Positions 1-8,057 of a stretch of DNA of 64,000 nucleotides are shown piece by piece. The notes under the pieces were generated by a model, which saw only the letters and a program-made list of their open reading frames with translations, did no database searches and had not been told where the DNA came from. The stretch spans positions 310,001-374,000 of the forward strand of contig NZ_WHOB01000069.1 in NCBI RefSeq assembly GCF_013141775.1. Direction: 5' to 3'. Positions within the stretch are counted from its first letter, which is position 1, and the number at the start of each line of letters is the position of its first letter. Source of the DNA: Paenibacillus phytohabitans. GTDB taxonomy: Bacteria > Bacillota > Bacilli > Paenibacillales > Paenibacillaceae. The position numbers were made by a program, and so were the translations under genes.

Positions 1-327
1 AAGAATGGCTTCTATTTTTCTGCGGGAAGAACGGGCACTATTGCGATAAGTCGGATCAAAACGTTTCTCTATGAATTCAGCTCCAAGAAGAAGTGATACT
101 GCCTCTTCTGTGGTAAAACTGATGGGTGGAAGAAAATAGCCTTCCATCAAAGAGTATCCTAATCCTGTCTCACCGATGACGGGAACACCCGCTTCACTCA
201 GAGCCTGCATATCACGATAGATCGTTCTTACACTAACCCCTAAGACCTCTGCTAATTCATCAGCTGTCTGCAATTTGCTTCGCTGTAGTTCCATCACAAT
301 TGATAAAAGACGCTCTGTTTTATTCAA
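1..327 (-). CDS. WYL/YafY-type HTH transcriptional regulator, N-terminal part
   Basis: Reading the minus strand gives 109 residues that run off the left edge, so the C-terminal part is missing. The visible part is a DeoR-type winged helix: NKTERLLSIVMELQ, then a helix-turn-helix with VSVRTIYRDMQAL, then a GYSL beta hairpin, followed by the start of the effector half (FTTEEAVSLLLGAEF). This layout is typical of YafY-like proteins with a C-terminal WYL ligand-binding domain, which act as DNA-binding regulators in the cytoplasm. I chose the TTG at 327 because AGGGAG lies 11 bases upstream; an in-frame GTG twelve bases further upstream is possible but sits on that Shine-Dalgarno sequence. Its target is unknown. 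Confidence 0.85.
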   Translation of the reverse strand, partial: MNKTERLLSIVMELQRSKLQTADELAEVLGVSVRTIYRDMQALSEAGVPVIGETGLGYSLMEGYFLPPISFTTEEAVSLLLGAEFIEKRFDPTYRNSARSSRRKIEAIL

Positions 328-579
328 TGGAAGCTGCACTCCCTTGCTTAGAATTCAATCGTTGATCATATCTTTCGTGGTTTCAAAATAACGTATGAGA
401 GTTTCTACACATCTAATTGCTGCATTCTGATTGATTCCTATCCATGAGCAGAAAATAACAGATAATGGGCAGAGAATTGACCAAACTGAAACTTTTAAAC
501 TTTTATATTGGTCTATTATGAGATATGTGAGTTTATAGAAGTATACAACAAAAGGTTTGTTTAGGGAGGATATCAAGAA
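328..579. other. AT-rich intergenic region between divergent genes
   Basis: This stretch separates the divergent WYL regulator and the phosphodiester glycosidase gene. It is clearly AT-richer than its neighbours. It should hold both promoters, but no convincing -35/-10 pair was found. A 73-codon minus-strand reading frame here has no recognisable domain or ribosome-binding site and is not called. Confidence 0.4.
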
Positions 580-1707
580 GTGAATTCTTCATCATTACCG
601 CAACGTTCCACTGTCCGCAAGAAGAAAAAACCGGCCCGCAAGCGCAAGAAAAGGGGCTTTTTCCGCACAGTCTTCAGAGTATTTATGTTCTGCTTCATCT
701 TACTGATTGTAGCCGGAGGCTGGCTCTATCTTGCGCCGTCTGCCCAGAACACCCGCTATTTGATAGCGGATACGCTAATTACGACACAACACCGGTATAT
801 GGCCAAATATATTATTGGTGAAGATGAGCTCAAGAACCGCGTCAGCGAATATACAGAACGGTTTCAGGAGATGGGCAACGAGGTGGACACCCATGTGATT
901 GAACCGGATCCCGTGGTAGAGGAAGATAAAGATAAACCTCTGGTCGAGATTGAAAAGGTGAATGGCAGCGGGTACACAGGTTATGTGATGATTGTTAACG
1001 ATCCGAAGAAGGTTCGCCTCGGTGTACCTAATAAGATCGGTTCAGGGGAAAAGGTATCCAGTATGGTGGCGCGGACAGGGGCAATCGCCGGGGTGAACGG
1101 CGGAGGCTTCGCCGACCCGAACTGGAAAGGTAATGGCTTCAAGCCGATCGGGCTGGTCGTCTCGCAAGGGAAGCTGTACTATAACGGACTTGGCGGCAAG
1201 AAGTCTACGCAGATTGTGGGTCTCGATAAAGAAGGCAAAATGATTGCCGGAAATTACACGTTAGATGAGCTGAGCAAGATGGGTGTGCAGGAGGCGGTTA
1301 CTTTTCAGCCGCGGATTATCGTGAATGGCAAAGGCCAGATCAAGAATGCCGCTGAAGGCTGGGGGATCGCCCCAAGAACGGCTATGGGCCAGCGGGCGGA
1401 CGGTGCACTGATCTTCGTGGTCATTGACGGGCGGCAGCCGGGCTACAGCATCGGGGCGAACCTGTATGATGTGCAGCAGGTTATGCTGAAGCAGGGTGCA
1501 GTGATCGCAGCCAATCTGGACGGGGGATCATCCACTGTACTGGTGAAGGACAACGAGATTCTTAACAAGCCTTCTTCACAATACGGGGAGCGTTATCTGC
1601 CTACGGCATTCCTGGTGTTTGAGAATCCCGAGCAGGCGGATATCAAGAACATCTGGGAAGGACTTGATCCGTCCAAAATCGATGCAGGCAAGAAGCGGAC
1701 CCAATAA
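580..1707 (+). CDS. Membrane-anchored phosphodiester glycosidase (NAGPA domain)
   Basis: A 375-residue protein. The first 25 residues are strongly basic (KKKKPARKRKKR), followed by one hydrophobic segment at about 27-50, so most of the chain lies outside the membrane. Residues about 130-350 form a NAGPA-type domain (PF09992), recognisable by GVNGGGFADPNWKG, GLVVSQGKL, the SYG-like tail and IAANLDGGSST. This family includes the enzyme that uncovers mannose-6-phosphate in animals and bacterial proteins tied to exopolysaccharide or wall-polymer metabolism; the substrate here is unknown. GTG start at 580, preceded by GGGAGG at the right distance. It appears monocistronic. Confidence 0.85.
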   Translation: MNSSSLPQRSTVRKKKKPARKRKKRGFFRTVFRVFMFCFILLIVAGGWLYLAPSAQNTRYLIADTLITTQHRYMAKYIIGEDELKNRVSEYTERFQEMGNEVDTHVIEPDPVVEEDKDKPLVEIEKVNGSGYTGYVMIVNDPKKVRLGVPNKIGSGEKVSSMVARTGAIAGVNGGGFADPNWKGNGFKPIGLVVSQGKLYYNGLGGKKSTQIVGLDKEGKMIAGNYTLDELSKMGVQEAVTFQPRIIVNGKGQIKNAAEGWGIAPRTAMGQRADGALIFVVIDGRQPGYSIGANLYDVQQVMLKQGAVIAANLDGGSSTVLVKDNEILNKPSSQYGERYLPTAFLVFENPEQADIKNIWEGLDPSKIDAGKKRTQ

Positions 1708-1825
1708 CTTCAGTTTTTCACGCTGCATAATCCCTAGTAGATTGGGCGCGGCAAGGTGTGATAGGATAACTATTAAATTCTTATTTGTAACATAGGTGAA
1801 TTCCTTGATCAGAGGGGGAACAGGT

Positions 1826-2758
1826 TTGACATTGCAGCAGCTCCGCTACGCAATTGAGATTGCGAACAGCGGCTCTATGAACGAAGCGGCCAAAAGGCTA
1901 TTTGTGTCACAGCCCAGCCTCTCGAATGCTATCAAGGAGCTGGAGAGCGAGCTTGGCATTACAATCTTCGAACGCAACAACCGCGGGATCAGCATCTCGG
2001 CGGAAGGTATGGAGTTTCTGGGCTATGCCCGGCAGATTATTGAACAAACGGAGTTTATGGAGAACCGCTATACCGGCAAGAAACGCAGTCCGATCTACTT
2101 TTCGGTATCAACGCAGCACTATGCTTTTGTTACGGACGCATTTGTGAAGCTGATGAAGGAGAGTAAGATAGCGGAATACAATTTCAGCCTGCGGGAGACG
2201 CAGACCTATGAGATTATTGAGGATGTGCGTACCCTGCGCAGCGATATTGGTATTCTGTATATCAATGAAAGTAACTATAAGGTAATGAACAAGCTGTTCA
2301 GCGACGGGAACCTGAAGTTTACACCGCTGTTCAATACGAATCCGCATGTATATGTGCGGGCAGGACATGTGCTGGCCGGCAAAGAAAGAATCACTATTGA
2401 TGATATTCTTGCGTTTCCTTATATTACTTTTGAGCAGGGGGATAACAATTCACTGCACTTCTCGGAGGAAATGCTTAGCTTCACGCAGATTGAGAAGAAT
2501 ATTAAAGTTACCGACCGCGCCACACTGACTCATCTGCTGCTCGGAAGCGACTCGTATACGGTAGGCACAGGGATTATGGCCTCTGAGCTGAATGACGCGG
2601 GACTGGTCACTATTCCTTTTGACAGCAAAGAGGTGTTCTCTGTCGGCTGGATTGCCCACAAGGACCGTAAACCGAGCGAGATTATGTCGGGGTATATTAA
2701 CATTCTGAATGATCTGGTGTCGGATAATTATTTCGAGCTTGAATCATTCTTACTTTAA
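1826..2758 (+). CDS. LysR family transcriptional regulator
   Basis: A 310-residue LysR-type regulator. The winged helix-turn-helix fills residues about 1-60 (LQQLRYAIEIANSGSMNEAA, then VSQPSLSNAIKELE), followed by a linker helix and a periplasmic-binding-protein-like effector domain. I chose the TTG at 1826 because AGAGGGGG lies just upstream and it gives the usual LysR N-terminus; a GTG 30 bases earlier has no good ribosome-binding site. The stop is 15 bases before the MetE-like gene on the same strand, so the two are probably co-transcribed and the regulator may respond to methionine or sulfur status. That link is inference. Confidence 0.9.
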   Translation: MTLQQLRYAIEIANSGSMNEAAKRLFVSQPSLSNAIKELESELGITIFERNNRGISISAEGMEFLGYARQIIEQTEFMENRYTGKKRSPIYFSVSTQHYAFVTDAFVKLMKESKIAEYNFSLRETQTYEIIEDVRTLRSDIGILYINESNYKVMNKLFSDGNLKFTPLFNTNPHVYVRAGHVLAGKERITIDDILAFPYITFEQGDNNSLHFSEEMLSFTQIEKNIKVTDRATLTHLLLGSDSYTVGTGIMASELNDAGLVTIPFDSKEVFSVGWIAHKDRKPSEIMSGYINILNDLVSDNYFELESFLL

Positions 2759-2773
2759 CAGCAGGAGGGACGT

Positions 2774-3889
2774 ATGAGTAGTCCAGTTATCGGATCGACA
2801 AGAAATGCACCGCCCTTTCGCTATGACATTGTCGGAAGCTTCCTGCGGCCAGAAGCGCTCAAAGCTGCGCGCAGCCTGCATGCCCAAGGTACCATGACCG
2901 CCGGGGAATTGCGTGAGGTGGAGAACATAGAGATTGCCAAGCTGCTCCAGCAGCAGAAATCCCTGGGGCTGCATGCCGTAACCGATGGCGAGTTCCGCCG
3001 CTCCTGGTGGCATCTTGATTTCTTCTTCGGGGTACAGGGGACGCAGAAGATCACGCTCGGGCCGGCCGGCAGCTCCAAGGAACCGGTGAACCGGGCAGAG
3101 AGCTTCAAGATTACCGGTAAAATCGCATTCGGCGACCATCCTATGGTGGCAGACTTCAGCAGTTTGCAGCAGATGGCCGGAGATACGCTTGCCAAAATGA
3201 CCATTCCCTCACCGGCGCTGTTTCATTTCGTGCAGGATTATAACGGAAACGAGGTCTACTCGGATGCCGCAACGCTGTATGGAGATATCATCCGGGTGTA
3301 CCGGGATGCGATACAGGCCTTCTATGATGCCGGCTGCCGGTATCTGCAGCTGGATGATACCACGTGGGGAACACTTTGCAGCGGCAAACACCGGGCGCAT
3401 CTGCGCAGCAGAGGCGTCGATCCCGACCAGCTGGCGAAGGACTATGTCCGGCTGATTAATGAGAGCATCGCTGCCCGCCCTGCGGATATGACGATTGCGC
3501 TGCATGTGTGCAGAGGTAATCTCCGCTCGACCTGGTTTGCTGCCGGGGGCTACGGGCCGGTTGCCGAAGAGCTGTTCGCTGGCGCCGAAGTGGACGCGTT
3601 CTTCCTGGAGTATGACAATGAACGTTCCGGTGATTTCGAACCGTTGCGCTTCATCCGTGGGCAGTTCGTCGTTCTGGGACTGGTCACCACCAAGCATGGC
3701 GGCCTAGAGAACAAAGAGCAGCTCAAAGCCCGGATCGCCGAAGCGGCAGAATATGTGGATATTAATCAGCTCTGTCTCAGCACCCAATGCGGCTTCGCCT
3801 CCTCCGAGGAAGGGAATATCCTGACCGAAGAAGAGCAGTGGGACAAGCTGCGGCTGGTGATTGAGACGGCGGATGAGGTTTGGGTGTAG
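2774..3889 (+). CDS. MetE-like cobalamin-independent methyltransferase (YxjG/YxjH family)
   Basis: A 371-residue protein matching the C-terminal catalytic half of cobalamin-independent methionine synthase, with the usual length of the stand-alone YxjG/YxjH group. Conserved pieces are DIVGSFLRP near the N-terminus, a TDGEFRRSWWHLDF segment, LQLDDTTW, and the presumed zinc ligands in ALHVCRGN and STQCGFAS. The family transfers methyl groups to homocysteine or related thiols; without the MetE N-terminal domain the methyl donor is uncertain. ATG with GGAGGG upstream. A Rho-independent terminator follows at once, so the LysR gene and this gene form a short unit. No S-box leader was seen. Confidence 0.88.
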   Translation: MSSPVIGSTRNAPPFRYDIVGSFLRPEALKAARSLHAQGTMTAGELREVENIEIAKLLQQQKSLGLHAVTDGEFRRSWWHLDFFFGVQGTQKITLGPAGSSKEPVNRAESFKITGKIAFGDHPMVADFSSLQQMAGDTLAKMTIPSPALFHFVQDYNGNEVYSDAATLYGDIIRVYRDAIQAFYDAGCRYLQLDDTTWGTLCSGKHRAHLRSRGVDPDQLAKDYVRLINESIAARPADMTIALHVCRGNLRSTWFAAGGYGPVAEELFAGAEVDAFFLEYDNERSGDFEPLRFIRGQFVVLGLVTTKHGGLENKEQLKARIAEAAEYVDINQLCLSTQCGFASSEEGNILTEEEQWDKLRLVIETADEVWV

Positions 3890-3905
3890 AAGGTATATGC
3901 TGCAT

Positions 3906-3948
3906 AGAGAGCGGGGTTGTACGAAGGGTTGACCTGCTCTCTTTTTTG
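3906..3948 (+). terminator. Rho-independent terminator after the MetE-like gene
   Basis: AGAGAGCGGG pairs with CCTGCTCTCT as a 10-bp stem with one G-U pair, followed by six T. Confidence 0.85.
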
Positions 3949-4203
3949 AGGGGATATATAAGATATATGCTTCGCCAGGACCTGATGGGATGGGGGGTTG
4001 ACCACCACCTTGGGCCAAGCACCACGCGCCGGGATGAGGACGCGGAATTAGTTGGATTTTATCCACTTGCTTTCACTAATACTTCAGAAATGGGGAAATT
4101 AAGATACGTTTTTCCACTTGCTTATCGTGCGAGGCGTTACCCTAACTGCTTCCACACCGGCATCTCCCCAAGGGGGGGACTGTTCCCGGTTAATGCTTTG
4201 TTA
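3949..4203. other. Intergenic region with a short repeated motif
   Basis: No gene is supported here. CCACTTGC occurs at 4063-4070 and 4114-4121, each preceded by a T-rich stretch. Short reading frames on both strands lack ribosome-binding sites. Confidence 0.4.
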
Positions 4204-4233
4204 TTGACAGAACCCTCCCTCCCGCAGTACACT
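4204..4233 (+). promoter_or_regulatory. Sigma-A promoter of the T-box/lysS transcript
   Basis: TTGACA at 4204-4209 and TACACT at 4228-4233 with an 18-bp spacer. Transcription would begin near 4240, directly ahead of the T-box leader. Confidence 0.75.
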
Positions 4234-4239
4234 TGCAAA

Positions 4240-4550
4240 TAATTACTTACATACACACAAGCGATGAAGAGAAGAGTAGGCAGGCGGCAGCGTTCACAGA
4301 GAGCTCCAGAGTGGTGAAAGGGGGCAGCGAAGCGTCTGATCTGAAAAAAGTCTCTGAGCTGCATACGAAATTGGGCACAGCCCCAAGGATGCTATGCCGG
4401 GATCTCCCGTTACAGAGATAGGGTATAAGCGTAATGGCCGTACCCGAAGAGGCGGGCCTGGCAACATGTCCGCGAACAGAGGTGGTACCACGAAGCTTAT
4501 TCAAGCTCTCGTCCTCAAGATAACAATCTTGAGGGCGGGAGCTTTTTTGC
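4240..4550 (+). promoter_or_regulatory. T-box riboswitch leader, lysine specific
   Basis: The leader carries the hallmark T-box sequence AGAGGTGGTACCACG at 4478-4492, whose UGGU can pair with an uncharged tRNA ending in ACCA. It is followed by a strong terminator at 4504-4543 (stem about 17 bp with two G-U pairs) and six T. The specifier region lies in the run of A at 4344-4349 followed by G, which fits a lysine AAA (or AAG) codon just before TCTCTGAG, the usual context at the base of stem I. Known T-box logic: uncharged tRNA-Lys stabilises the antiterminator and allows synthesis of the downstream lysyl-tRNA synthetase. Confidence 0.96.
4504..4549 (+). terminator. Regulated terminator of the T-box
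   Basis: AGCTCTCGTCCTCAAGA pairs with TCTTGAGGGCGGGAGCT around a TAACAA loop and is followed by TTTTTT. In the T-box mechanism it competes with the antiterminator that contains 4478-4492. Confidence 0.93.
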
Positions 4551-4629
4551 GTTCCCGGGCGGCCGGGCGTCGTGCCAAGTCAAACAGGCTCCACATGAAC
4601 TCCATACTAACAGTAGAGGTGATTTGCCA

Positions 4630-6183
4630 ATGCATTGGGCAGAAAAAATTGCAGGCCAGTTAATAGAAAACCATCCGGAGCGTCAGACTTTTGTATGTGC
4701 ATCGGGGATCAGTCCGTCCGGATCGGTCCATATCGGAAATTTCCGCGAGATTGTGACCACTTCGTTCGTAGCCAAAGCGCTGCGGCGGGCGGGGAAGGAG
4801 GTACGGTTCATTTTCTCGTGGGATGACTTTGACCGGTTCCGCAAGGTTCCGAAACATGTGGACCCCGCGTTCGGACAATACATAGGGCTGCCGTATTCGC
4901 AGGTTCCCTGTCCGGATGGCTGCCATACTTCGTACGCGGCACATTTCGAGGCGGAGTTTGAGCAGGCGCTGCAGGCGTTTGAGATCGAGCCTGAATTCAT
5001 CTATCAGAGCCGGGAATACCAGTCACACCGCTATAATCCGGCAATCCTGCATGCCCTGCGCCACCGGGAAGAAATCTACGATATTCTGATGTCGTTCAAA
5101 ACAGGCGAGAGCTCTGCGGAAGAGCGGGCAGCTTTTTATCCGGTGAACGTATACTGCGGACGGTGCGGAAAAGATGCGACAACGATTCACAGCTTCGATG
5201 ACAGCGCAGAGACCGTGGTGTACAGCTGTAAGTGCGGTCATGCCGATACCATATGTGTTCCTGAGGCTGACAACCTGAAGCTGCACTGGAAAATCGACTG
5301 GCCGATGCGCTGGAACATGGAGCAGGTGGTGTTTGAGCCTGGAGGACGTGATCACTCCTCTGAAACTGGAAGCTATAATGTGGCCGCAGTAATCTCGGAG
5401 CGGATCTTCGGCAACCCGCCGCCTATGTATGAGCCCTATGAATTTATCAGCATTAAAGGCAGCTACTCCAAAATGTCCAGCTCTTCCGGGCATAATTACA
5501 CACCCGATGATCTGCTGAACATATATGCCCCGGAGAATATCCTGTTCCTGTTCGCCAAATACCAGCCGAATGCGGCTTTTCATATTGGATTGGATGAGGA
5601 TGTGCTGCGCAATTATGCGGAGTTCGAGCGATATGCTGCTGCAGTTCATGCCGGAACATTAACGGGTGATCTAGCGGATGCGCTGAAGTTATCGTTGCTT
5701 AGCGGCTCTAACGGAACGTCCCCGAGCTTCAATCAGGTGTCCAGTCTGCTGCCATTAATCAACTTCGACCGGGAACTGCTCCGGGATATTCTCACCAAGA
5801 ATGGGGAGAAGGCAGATGAGCATCAGCTTCTGCTGACGGCGGACCGGGCGGAGCACTGGATCAGAAACTGGATGCCGCACAAGCTGATTACGGTCAATTC
5901 TTCGCCGAACTTAGCCTATTATCATTCACTGGACGCGGCAGAACTGAAATGGCTGCGCACCCTCTGCAGTCTGCTAAGAAACTGTGAGCTGGACGAAATG
6001 CAGAGAATGACCCAGATCTACGCCATCTGTCATCATGAGGACAAAAAAACGATGCGGACTCAGCAAAAAAGGCTGTTCACCATTATCTATCAGCTGGTTC
6101 TGAGTGCGGATGAAGGCCCGCGTCTGCCGATGCTTATTCAGGCTGCGGGGACGGACCAGATGCTGTCTTTACTGGATTTATGA
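4630..6183 (+). CDS. lysS: Class I lysyl-tRNA synthetase
   Basis: A 517-residue class I synthetase of the LysK type, not the common class II LysS fold. The HIGH signature appears as HIGN inside SPSGSVHIGNFREI, and the KMSKS equivalent as KMSSSSG. A zinc-ribbon insert carries CGRCGKDATTIHSF and CKCGH. It charges tRNA-Lys with lysine in the cytoplasm. I chose ATG 4630 rather than the in-frame TTG 4624 because GAGGTGA ends about eight bases before the ATG. Expression is controlled by the T-box in front of it; a lysine T-box ahead of class I LysRS is known from Bacillus cereus. Whether a class II enzyme is also encoded elsewhere cannot be seen. The class I gene is sometimes named lysK. Confidence 0.95.
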   Translation: MHWAEKIAGQLIENHPERQTFVCASGISPSGSVHIGNFREIVTTSFVAKALRRAGKEVRFIFSWDDFDRFRKVPKHVDPAFGQYIGLPYSQVPCPDGCHTSYAAHFEAEFEQALQAFEIEPEFIYQSREYQSHRYNPAILHALRHREEIYDILMSFKTGESSAEERAAFYPVNVYCGRCGKDATTIHSFDDSAETVVYSCKCGHADTICVPEADNLKLHWKIDWPMRWNMEQVVFEPGGRDHSSETGSYNVAAVISERIFGNPPPMYEPYEFISIKGSYSKMSSSSGHNYTPDDLLNIYAPENILFLFAKYQPNAAFHIGLDEDVLRNYAEFERYAAAVHAGTLTGDLADALKLSLLSGSNGTSPSFNQVSSLLPLINFDRELLRDILTKNGEKADEHQLLLTADRAEHWIRNWMPHKLITVNSSPNLAYYHSLDAAELKWLRTLCSLLRNCELDEMQRMTQIYAICHHEDKKTMRTQQKRLFTIIYQLVLSADEGPRLPMLIQAAGTDQMLSLLDL

Positions 6184-6277
6184 ATGGAGCCGGACGGCCC
6201 TTTACGGGATATATCGAACAGAGGTATAATATACAGGACTGTTTTTAATCAAATGTTGGAAAGCGAGCGGTAACGAT

Positions 6278-6997
6278 ATGGGTCGTAAGTGGAATAATAT
6301 TAAGGAAAAGAAAGCATCCAAGGATGCCAATACAAGTAAGGTCTACGCCAAGTTCGGTGTAGAAATCTATGTTGTCGCTAAGAAGGGTGAACCTGATCCG
6401 GAATCCAACCGTGCACTGAAGGTGGTTCTGGAACGCGCCAAAACTTACAATGTGCCGAAGGCGATTATCGACCGTGCACTTGAAAAAGCAAAAGGCAGCG
6501 GCGACGAAAACTACGTGGAGCTGCGTTATGAAGGCTTCGGTCCAAGCGGTTCGATGATCGTGGTCGATGCGCTGACGAATAACGTTAACCGTACAGCTCC
6601 GCTGGTACGCTCCACCTTCAGCAAGAATGGCGGCAATATGGGTGTCAGCGGCTCGGTAACGTATATGTTCGATCCGACAGCTGTAATCGGTGTGGAAGGC
6701 AAAACTGCGGATGAAGTGATGGAGCTGCTGATTGAAGCAGACCTGGATGTCCGTGATGTGCTGGAAGAGGATGAAGCAGTGATCGTGTATGCCGAACCCG
6801 ACCAGTTCCACGCTGTACAGGAAGCTTTCCGCGGCGCAGGCATTACGGAATTCACCGTTGCCGAGCTGACTCTGCTTCCACAGAATTATGTGGCCCTGCC
6901 TGAAGATGCACAGGCGCAGTTCGAGAAGCTGATTGACGCTCTCGAAGAACTGGACGATGTGCAGCAGGTCTACCACAACGTAGATTCGGAAGAATAG
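6278..6997 (+). CDS. yebC: YebC/PmpR family regulatory or translation factor
   Basis: A 239-residue protein with the conserved YebC N-terminus (MGRKWNNIKEKKASKDA), the central ELRYEGFGPSG segment, and NVNRTA. The family has three alpha/beta domains; some members act as transcriptional regulators, and recent work links it to translation of proline-rich stretches. The exact role here is open. The gene stands alone after lysS with a 94-base gap and ends at a strong terminator. The ribosome-binding site is weak (AGCGAG). Confidence 0.92.
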   Translation: MGRKWNNIKEKKASKDANTSKVYAKFGVEIYVVAKKGEPDPESNRALKVVLERAKTYNVPKAIIDRALEKAKGSGDENYVELRYEGFGPSGSMIVVDALTNNVNRTAPLVRSTFSKNGGNMGVSGSVTYMFDPTAVIGVEGKTADEVMELLIEADLDVRDVLEEDEAVIVYAEPDQFHAVQEAFRGAGITEFTVAELTLLPQNYVALPEDAQAQFEKLIDALEELDDVQQVYHNVDSEE

Positions 6998-7013
6998 AAT
7001 AAGCTGCTTTGCT

Positions 7014-7050
7014 AAGCGGACAAGCCTATTTCGGGCTTGTCCGCTTTTTT
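7014..7050 (+). terminator. Terminator after yebC
   Basis: AAGCGGACAAGCC pairs with GGCTTGTCCGCTT around a short TATTTCG-type loop and runs into T residues. Confidence 0.92.
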
Positions 7051-7138
7051 ACTTCTGCCATGCTGTGTGTATATTCTGTACCGATCTTTGCCAAAATAAA
7101 CCGAACCGAGTAGCACACTACTTAGAGGAGGCTATACA

Positions 7139-7318
7139 GTGGCAGAGTATACAGAACCGGATAAGAATCTGGTCAATACCGTCAAGGAGCTTGATCAGGA
7201 CCCGGTCACCAGCCAGGAAGCGCAGCAAATGGAACAGAAGAAGAGTGACATCCGCAAGGAATCCCTGAGGGATGACAAAACGACCTATAAGAAAAATGAG
7301 CAGAATACGTATAAATGA
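7139..7318 (+). CDS. Small charged protein of unknown function
   Basis: A 59-residue reading frame starting with GTG at 7139, preceded by AGAGGAGG at 7123-7130 with good spacing and closed by its own terminator. The product is hydrophilic and rich in Lys, Glu, Gln and Asp, with no Cys, no signal peptide and no membrane segment; the middle (QEAQQMEQKKSDIRKE) could form a helix. I do not recognise the family. The clean expression signals on both sides argue that it is a real gene. It is probably a single-gene unit. Confidence 0.7.
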   Translation: MAEYTEPDKNLVNTVKELDQDPVTSQEAQQMEQKKSDIRKESLRDDKTTYKKNEQNTYK

Positions 7319-7351
7319 TTTGTTCCTGTTAATGTATCAGGGGCCAAGCGG

Positions 7352-7379
7352 GCGGTGAGGGCAACCTCACCGCTTTTTT
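7352..7379 (+). terminator. Terminator after the small charged protein gene
   Basis: GCGGTGAGG, a GCAA loop and CCTCACCGC form a perfect 9-bp stem followed by six T. Confidence 0.93.
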
Positions 7380-7507
7380 GGCTTTCAATTAAGTAGACAG
7401 TACCATTCCCGTCTGACAAAGCTCACGCTGATATGATATAGTCGATGATATATACAAACTAATGTTCCCGTGTATTAATTGGCTGAACTAATAGGAGGAA
7501 TTACGAA

Positions 7508-7942
7508 ATGGAACCTTTCCGGTTGTTGAGTGTAGTCCATGTATTTCTGATCAAAGACGGGCAAATATTGCTGCTGAGGCGCTTGAACACAGGACATCAT
7601 GATGGAGAATACGGTCTGCCTGCGGGCAAGCTGGATGGAGGAGAAGAGCTTCATTCCGCCGCCATCCGTGAAGTCCGGGAAGAATGCGGTGCTGTTATCG
7701 CTCCATCAGACCTTGAAATGCTCGGAGCGATGCATATCTGGACTTCCGGTAATGAACGGATTGATTTCTTCTTCAAAGCGGAGCATTGGAGTGGTGAGAT
7801 TAGCAACACCGAGCCTGATAAATGCGACGATCTGCGCTGGTTCCCGCTGGATGATCTTCCTGATAACATGATTTCTTATGTAAAGGAAGCCTGGAGCAAG
7901 TTCAGGGAGGATGTCTGGTTTGCTTCACATGGCTGGGAATAA
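7508..7942 (+). CDS. NUDIX hydrolase
   Basis: A 144-residue NUDIX-fold protein. The signature GX5EX7REUXEEXGU is intact as GKLDGGEELHSAAIREVREE followed by CG, which provides the metal-binding glutamates for pyrophosphate-bond hydrolysis. The N-terminal strand (LLSVVHVFLIKDGQILLLRR) and the DLRWFPLDDLPDN motif near the C-terminus fit MutT-like house-cleaning enzymes, but the substrate cannot be predicted. ATG with AGGAGGA upstream. It stands alone between a terminator and the germination operon. Confidence 0.9.
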   Translation: MEPFRLLSVVHVFLIKDGQILLLRRLNTGHHDGEYGLPAGKLDGGEELHSAAIREVREECGAVIAPSDLEMLGAMHIWTSGNERIDFFFKAEHWSGEISNTEPDKCDDLRWFPLDDLPDNMISYVKEAWSKFREDVWFASHGWE

Positions 7943-7985
7943 CAGCAGCCGGAAGTCTAATAAATTCACCGTATTGACCTCCGAA

Positions 7986-8015
7986 GAATACTTTTCCGCA
8001 TCCCTGTAAATAGTA
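7986..8015 (+). promoter_or_regulatory. Possible sigma-G promoter of the ger operon
   Basis: GAATA at 7986-7990, an 18-bp spacer, then AATAGTA at 8009-8015 resembles the forespore sigma-G consensus (GMATR, N18, CATNHTA) with two mismatches in the -10. Germinant-receptor operons are known sigma-G targets. Weak evidence on its own. Confidence 0.4.
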
Positions 8016-8057
8016 TAACAACAGATATTTTCAGCGGGACAGGCAGGTGGGCAAGGA

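Noticed and set aside
355..576. 73-codon minus-strand frame left of the phosphodiester glycosidase gene
   Set aside because: No ribosome-binding site, no recognisable domain, lies in an AT-rich divergent promoter region.
2700..2773. S-box riboswitch before the MetE-like gene
   Set aside because: The gap to the LysR gene is only 15 bases and contains just a ribosome-binding site.
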